Source of the DNA: Candidatus Marinarcus aquaticus
Lineage (GTDB): Bacteria; Campylobacterota; Campylobacteria; Campylobacterales; Arcobacteraceae
Direction: 5' to 3'
Length of the DNA stretch: 64,000 nucleotides
Assembly (NCBI RefSeq): GCF_004116335.1
Contig: NZ_PDKN01000003.1
Location: forward strand, 124,001-188,000
This document shows positions 59,496 to 64,000 of the stretch, one piece after another. The notes under the pieces are model-generated. The model was not told the origin of the DNA. It ran no database searches and saw only the letters and a program-made list of their open reading frames with translations. Within the stretch, counting starts at the first letter, position 1. Each line of letters opens with the position of its first letter. The position numbers and the translations under genes were made by a program.

Positions 59496-60862
59496 TGAAT
59501 CATCCAAAACAAGCAGCAAAATTTGTAGCCAATGATGAAAGAATGCATTGGCACGACAAAGCCCTATGGTTTGTTCGACAAAAACGTGACTTAGCTTCAA
59601 GAACGCTTCCAGAGTGGGAGAAGTTGCGTGCGTATGCCAGTGATATTAAAACACATACCATGAGCAAATTAGACACCTACTTAGAAGAGTTTGAAAAGAA
59701 CGCTTTAGCCAAAGGCATTCACATACACTGGGCGAAAGATGCCTATGAACACAATGAGATTGTCTATAATATTTTACGAGAAAACAACGTTAAAAAAGTA
59801 GTCAAATCAAAGTCAATGCTCACAGAAGAGTGCCATCTCAACCCTTATTTAGAAGAGCGTGGGTTAAAAGTGATTGATACTGATTTGGGTGAGCGTATTG
59901 TTCAACTAAGAAAAGAGCCCCCTTCACACATCGTTTTGCCTGCTATTCACCTTAAAAAAGAGGATGTCTCAGATACATTTCACACCTTTTTAAAAACCGA
60001 AAAAGGCAACAGTGATCCTACTTACTTAACGCGTGCTGCAAGAGAACACTTACGAGAAGAGTTTTTAAGTGCTGATGCAGGCATTACAGGGGTGAACTTT
60101 GCCATCGCTCAAACAGGTGGCGTGGTTGTATGCACCAATGAAGGAAATGCCGATATGGGTGCCAGTTTACCTAAACTGCACATTGCGTGTATGGGAATTG
60201 AAAAAGTAATTCCACGATTGGAAGATTTAAGTGTCTTTACACGACTTTTGGCACGAAGTGCAACCGGGCAACCTATTACCACTTACACTTCACACTTTCA
60301 CCAACCCATTGAAGGAGGTGAAATGCACATTGTCATTGTCGATAACAAACGAACACCCTTTTTACAAAGTGAGACATATCAACAATCATTGAACTGTATT
60401 CGATGTGGAGCCTGCATGAATACATGTCCTGTGTACAGAAGAAGTGGTGGTCACTCATATGGGTACGTCATTCCTGGTCCTATTGGTTCCAATTTAGGAG
60501 CATTTAGAAACCCCAAAGAACACAATACACTCCCATTTGCGTGTACTTTGTGTGCGTCATGCACCAATGTATGCCCCAGTAAAATTGACTTGCATAAACA
60601 ACTCTATGCACATCGACAAGATTTAGGAGAAGCTGGGTTAATTGACTCCAAAAAAGCAATTGCCATGAAAATGACAGCATGGTTAATGAAACACCCGTCT
60701 CTTTTTAACTTTGCAGGAAAAGTAGCACGAAGAGTCGTACCACTGCTTCCTGATGCGTTAATTTACAACAAAAAAAATGTATGGGGGAAATACAGAGAGA
60801 TGCCTCACATGCCAAAACACTCATTTAAAGAGTTGTATAAACAAAATCATAAGGAGTCATAA
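59495..60862 (+). CDS. lutB: Lactate utilisation protein LutB (ferredoxin-domain subunit)
   Basis: A 455-aa LutB/LldF protein with an N-terminal LUD domain (about 1-290) and two [4Fe-4S] motifs: CIRCGACMNTCP (about 298-309) and CTLCASCTNVCP (about 348-359). It passes electrons from lactate toward quinone with LutA. GADMGASLPKLHI is the conserved LUD-domain part in this family. It overlaps lutC by 1 bp. Confidence 0.94.
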   Translation: MNHPKQAAKFVANDERMHWHDKALWFVRQKRDLASRTLPEWEKLRAYASDIKTHTMSKLDTYLEEFEKNALAKGIHIHWAKDAYEHNEIVYNILRENNVKKVVKSKSMLTEECHLNPYLEERGLKVIDTDLGERIVQLRKEPPSHIVLPAIHLKKEDVSDTFHTFLKTEKGNSDPTYLTRAAREHLREEFLSADAGITGVNFAIAQTGGVVVCTNEGNADMGASLPKLHIACMGIEKVIPRLEDLSVFTRLLARSATGQPITTYTSHFHQPIEGGEMHIVIVDNKRTPFLQSETYQQSLNCIRCGACMNTCPVYRRSGGHSYGYVIPGPIGSNLGAFRNPKEHNTLPFACTLCASCTNVCPSKIDLHKQLYAHRQDLGEAGLIDSKKAIAMKMTAWLMKHPSLFNFAGKVARRVVPLLPDALIYNKKNVWGKYREMPHMPKHSFKELYKQNHKES

Positions 60863-61443
60863 TGTCAAGAAAATCAGATATTTTAAATGCCATCAAAGAG
60901 AATAATATCATTCAAGAGATTCCCCTTCCCAATATTGAAAGCTTTGGTATTACGTTTGACAATAAATTCCAACACTACAATGAAGTCATACAAAGTGTGG
61001 GAGGAAAAGCGATACAAGCAACGCCAGAAAGCTTAGATGAGACGATTCAATCTCTCTATCCTGAGGCCAAGTTGATCGCTTCAAATGTGAAAGAGTGTAC
61101 CTTAGGCAATGTTCAAGCCAATGAAAAAATGACACCTCATGAACTCAAAGATTTGGATTTGGCCGTTGTGAAAGGGGAGTTTGCAATAGCCGAGAATGGT
61201 GCAGTGTGGATTAAAAATTCAGACAATCGACACCGTGCTTTATACTTTATTGCACAGAATATTGTTATAATAGTTCCTAAAAATGAGATTTTAAATAATA
61301 TGCATGAGGCGTATGAACGTATCGATTTTGATAACGCAGGGTACGGATGCTTTGTTTCAGGACCATCAAAAACTGCTGATATCGAGCAATCTTTAGTCAT
61401 TGGAGCGCATGGGCCTAAATCAGGTTACGTCATTTTTATTTAG
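60862..61443 (+). CDS. lutC: Lactate utilisation protein LutC (LUD domain)
   Basis: A 193-aa LUD-domain protein, third subunit of the L-lactate oxidising complex. VVKGEFAIAENGAVWI is the LUD signature, followed by FIAQNIVIIVPKNEIL and a C-terminal FVSGPSKTADIEQ with the family G-P-S-x-T-A-D-I-E motif. It is normal in length. The sensor kinase follows 21 bp later, so the regulator genes are probably cotranscribed. Confidence 0.95.
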   Translation: MSRKSDILNAIKENNIIQEIPLPNIESFGITFDNKFQHYNEVIQSVGGKAIQATPESLDETIQSLYPEAKLIASNVKECTLGNVQANEKMTPHELKDLDLAVVKGEFAIAENGAVWIKNSDNRHRALYFIAQNIVIIVPKNEILNNMHEAYERIDFDNAGYGCFVSGPSKTADIEQSLVIGAHGPKSGYVIFI

Positions 61444-61464
61444 AATCCCTCAAAGGAAAGAGGA

Positions 61465-63648
61465 TTGTTTCGCTTATATTGTTTACTGCTCTTTTTAACG
61501 CTACACCTCTTTGCTGCCACACAAAAAGAGGTGCTTTTACTTCACTCGTACCACAAAGGATACAAGTGGAGCGATGATATTTCCAATGCCATTGAAGAAA
61601 AATTAGAGCACAGAAAAGACATCAATATCTCAACGGTATATATGGACACCAAAAAAATCGATACCCCACTTTATTATTCCACGTTATTAAGCCTCTTTAA
61701 ACAGCAGTTTGAAAACCGACGTTTTGATTTGATTCTTGCCAGTGATAACAATGCCTTAGATTTTTTAAACCAACACCAAGAGGAACTTTTCCCCAATACT
61801 CCGATACTTTTTTGCGGTATCAACAACTTCAACAGAGAAATGATATCGAACTTAAACAAGGTATCAGGAGTAGTAGAACAGGTTGATTTAAAAGGAAATT
61901 TTAAGCTTATTTCACAATTGCATCCCCATTTAAAAAAACTCATCATCATCAATGATCACTCCAAAACGGGGTTGGGGATTAAAAAAGATTTGCAACCGCT
62001 CATAAAAGAGTACTCTAAAAAGTTCACGATTGAATATCTTGATGACATGGACATGAATCAACTTAAAAACAAAGTCTCTAAAGAGAGTCAAGACACCGTT
62101 TTACTCTTTGTGTTACTGTTTAAAGATAAAACGGGAGAGTTTTTCACCTATAAACAGAGCCTCAAACACATCAAAAGCATCAGTGACGTACCCATTTATG
62201 GATTGTGGGATTTTTACTTAAACATGGGGGTGATTGGAGGCTTGGTAACTTCAGCCAAAGCCCAAGGAGAAGCCGTTGCACAAATGGCAATTGAAGTATT
62301 GGACAATAACAATATCAATGACATTCCTATTTTACAAAAATCGCCCAACCGATATATTTTTGATTACCATGAACTCAAACGATTTGGTATTGATATTTCA
62401 CAATCACTTGATGAGTATAAAGTCATCAATGAACCTATAACCATCTATAAACAACATCGTAACTTTGTGGTGTTAACTCTGTTGATTATTCTTATTCTTT
62501 TTATCATTGTATTGATCATGCGTGCCAATATTCAACGACGAAAAAAGCTTGAAAAAGACCTCTCCAATCGAATCAAATTTGACAAAGTGCTTTTAGACAC
62601 CCTACCCAATCCCATTTACTATAAAAATACCGACGGAAAACTTTTAGGTTGCAATCTCAGTTTTTCAAAGCTTTTTAACACCCCTAAAGAAGAAGTTGTA
62701 GGCAAAACCGCGTTCGATTTTTTCCCTGAAGAGATTGCTGCTAAAAATGTACAAGTGGATAAAGAATTATTAAAAACCTTTGGAATTAAAACTTCTGAGC
62801 TGACGTTGCATTTTAATGACCGAATGCGTTACTTTATTCTCAATAAAGCCGCCTATGAGAGTATTGATGGCAGTGTGGGGGGAATTGTGTGTATCATGGA
62901 TGATATCACTGAACGAGTTCAACAAAAGCAGTTTTTAATTCAACAAAGTAAACTTGCTGAAATGGGAGACATGGTCGCTGCCATTGCACACCAATGGAAT
63001 GAACCCTTGGTAGAACTCTCTGCACAAGTGCAAGACATTGCACTTTCACATCAACTCAATGAGCTTAAAAGTGAGCAGATGAATGCCTTTGTGCATGACT
63101 CCATGGTGCAAATTCAATACATGTCAAAAACTTTAAGTGATTTTAGAAACTTTTTAAAACCCTCAACCAAAAAACAACTTTTTTCAATTGAAAAATGTCT
63201 CAATGAGATTTTTGAAATCATTGGCAAACAGATTTTCTACTCCAACATCCATCTCCATATTGAATATGTGAATAAAAATGAAGATCTTTTGATTTATGGT
63301 TACGAAAATGAGTTTAAACAGGTGTTATTAAACATCATCAATAATGCAAAAAACAAAATCATGGAGCTTGGTTTGGGTGCCAATGAGAAAAAAAATATTA
63401 CAATAAAAATATACAGTACCAACCACTATAATATCATTGAGATTGCAGATAATGCAGGAGAAATTCCTGCCAATATTATTGGAAATATCTTTGACCCTTA
63501 CTTTACAACTAAAAAGCAAGGAACAGGGTTTGGGCTTTATATGGCAAAAGTCATCATTGAAGATAAAATGCAAGGAAAAATTCGCGTCAAAAACGACAAC
63601 CATCAAGTGGTATTTACCATTAAAATGCCCAATCAATACAGAGAGTAA
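61465..63648 (+). CDS. Sensor histidine kinase with periplasmic ABC-type binding domain and PAS
   Basis: A 727-aa kinase with TTG start behind AAAGGAAAGAGGA. Signal-anchor helix at 1-18, periplasmic substrate-binding domain (about 22-320; begins KEVLLLHSYHKGYKW, with ILFCGINNF), helix at about 333-352, PAS (about 370-480; IYYKNTDGKLLGCN), HisKA with AIAHQWNEPLVEL (His near 512, HQWN type frequent in Campylobacterota) and HATPase with NIINNAKNKI and GTGFGLYMAKVI. Its place after lutABC suggests it senses lactate or a related acid; that is inference. It is followed 5 bp later by a response regulator. Confidence 0.92.
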   Translation: MFRLYCLLLFLTLHLFAATQKEVLLLHSYHKGYKWSDDISNAIEEKLEHRKDINISTVYMDTKKIDTPLYYSTLLSLFKQQFENRRFDLILASDNNALDFLNQHQEELFPNTPILFCGINNFNREMISNLNKVSGVVEQVDLKGNFKLISQLHPHLKKLIIINDHSKTGLGIKKDLQPLIKEYSKKFTIEYLDDMDMNQLKNKVSKESQDTVLLFVLLFKDKTGEFFTYKQSLKHIKSISDVPIYGLWDFYLNMGVIGGLVTSAKAQGEAVAQMAIEVLDNNNINDIPILQKSPNRYIFDYHELKRFGIDISQSLDEYKVINEPITIYKQHRNFVVLTLLIILILFIIVLIMRANIQRRKKLEKDLSNRIKFDKVLLDTLPNPIYYKNTDGKLLGCNLSFSKLFNTPKEEVVGKTAFDFFPEEIAAKNVQVDKELLKTFGIKTSELTLHFNDRMRYFILNKAAYESIDGSVGGIVCIMDDITERVQQKQFLIQQSKLAEMGDMVAAIAHQWNEPLVELSAQVQDIALSHQLNELKSEQMNAFVHDSMVQIQYMSKTLSDFRNFLKPSTKKQLFSIEKCLNEIFEIIGKQIFYSNIHLHIEYVNKNEDLLIYGYENEFKQVLLNIINNAKNKIMELGLGANEKKNITIKIYSTNHYNIIEIADNAGEIPANIIGNIFDPYFTTKKQGTGFGLYMAKVIIEDKMQGKIRVKNDNHQVVFTIKMPNQYRE

Positions 63649-63653
63649 ATAGT

Positions 63654-64000
63654 ATGAAACTGCTGCTTTTAGAAGACAACCAAAAACTTAACGAAACGAT
63701 CACCAAACGACTCAACCTCAAAGGCTACAGCGTCGATGCCTTTACAGATGGCATGCATGCGTATAACAACATTGATGAAGGCTATAACTGTTTTATTTTG
63801 GACATCAATGTTCCCAACTTAGATGGCGTGAATTTGCTTAAACGTATTCGTGAGTTTTACAATGATGTGCCTGTCATTATCATCAGTGCATCTGTTGAAC
63901 TGGACATTATTAAAGAGGCGTATGATTTCGGCTGTAACGACTATTTAAAAAAACCTTTTTTTATTGATGAACTCGAAATCAAAATTGACAAACTCTGTAA
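63654..64000 (+). CDS. Response regulator, OmpR-like (partial, cut by window end)
   Basis: The frame from ATG 63654 runs off the window after about 115 codons. The visible receiver begins MKLLLLEDNQKLNETITKRL, has phospho-acceptor D50 in FILDINVPNLDG and GCNDYLKKPF with the conserved Lys. It is close in plan to the two other regulators here (16254 and 45389), so a winged-helix output domain beyond the edge is likely. Paired with the upstream kinase. Confidence 0.9.
   Translation, partial: MKLLLLEDNQKLNETITKRLNLKGYSVDAFTDGMHAYNNIDEGYNCFILDINVPNLDGVNLLKRIREFYNDVPVIIISASVELDIIKEAYDFGCNDYLKKPFFIDELEIKIDKLC

Noticed and set aside
1-64000. CRISPR arrays, prophage, insertion sequences or rRNA operons
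   Set aside because: No regularly spaced repeats, cas genes, phage structural genes, transposases or rRNA sequence were seen; apart from the REP-like pair the window looks like core chromosome.

Overview
The window is a contiguous, gene-dense, AT-rich bacterial chromosome segment with short intergenic gaps and many 1-4 bp gene overlaps. The protein style points to Campylobacterota, most likely the Arcobacter group. Evidence includes a UbiA/MqnP-type prenyltransferase, RNase J with a disordered N-terminal arm, an HQWN-type sensor kinase, E-type fumarate reductase/succinate dehydrogenase A and B subunits, lutABC, many chemosensory and two-component proteins, and repeated extended -10 promoters without a clear -35. 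The taxonomic call is inference from gene style; no rRNA is present.

Layout. 1-10.5 kb: housekeeping genes (Aat-like transferase, LOG protein, Aer-like PAS protein, tRNA-Arg, mqnP/ubiA, miaA, rpmE, rsmI, rlmB, an aminotransferase, hom, a MATE pump). 10.6-18.0 kb: an iron/siderophore locus made of an AraC regulator, a Fur-like box, a TonB-dependent receptor, a small membrane protein, a PepSY protein and a periplasmic protein, followed by an OmpR-type two-component pair. 18-34.7 kb: RNA and translation genes (RRM protein, gltX, rlmN, rsmA, rnj, an RsuA/RluB-type pseudouridine synthase), hisF, kdsD, rarA, hemJ, a PIN-PhoH protein, and a D-2-hydroxyacid dehydrogenase operon with FrdA/B-like subunits. 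This part contains three parS-like palindromes about 5 kb apart, two of them perfect, which suggests an origin-proximal ParB-loading region. 34.8-43.2 kb: an orphan TRAP binding protein, a PAS-GGDEF-EAL protein, a tandem-Cache chemoreceptor ending in a WExF motif, a phosphoethanolamine transferase and tRNA-Val.

44.2-48.3 kb is the most notable system: a minus-strand operon hvfA-hvfB-hvfC-hvfD (Sec-exported Cys-Gly RiPP precursor, MNIO/DUF692 enzyme, DUF2063 partner, DoxX membrane protein) that runs without a gap into an OmpR-type regulator and a histidine kinase. A 9-bp direct repeat with 11-bp period lies upstream of hvfA where an OmpR-family regulator would bind, so the pathway appears to carry its own sensor system. 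48.4-57.5 kb: asnB, an AEC transporter, a single-domain response regulator, a PiT phosphate transporter, a DEAD-box helicase and accBC. 57.6-64 kb: dCMP deaminase, a methyltransferase, the lactate-utilisation genes lutABC (again with an 11-bp-period direct repeat upstream), and a periplasmic-binding-domain histidine kinase with a response regulator cut by the window end.

Other sequence-level signals are a 12-bp hairpin burying the ribosome-binding site of the hydroxyacid dehydrogenase, a diverged pair of REP/MITE-like elements next to one parS, three genes whose best Shine-Dalgarno points to an AUC codon, and small genes of 28, 58 and 63 codons.
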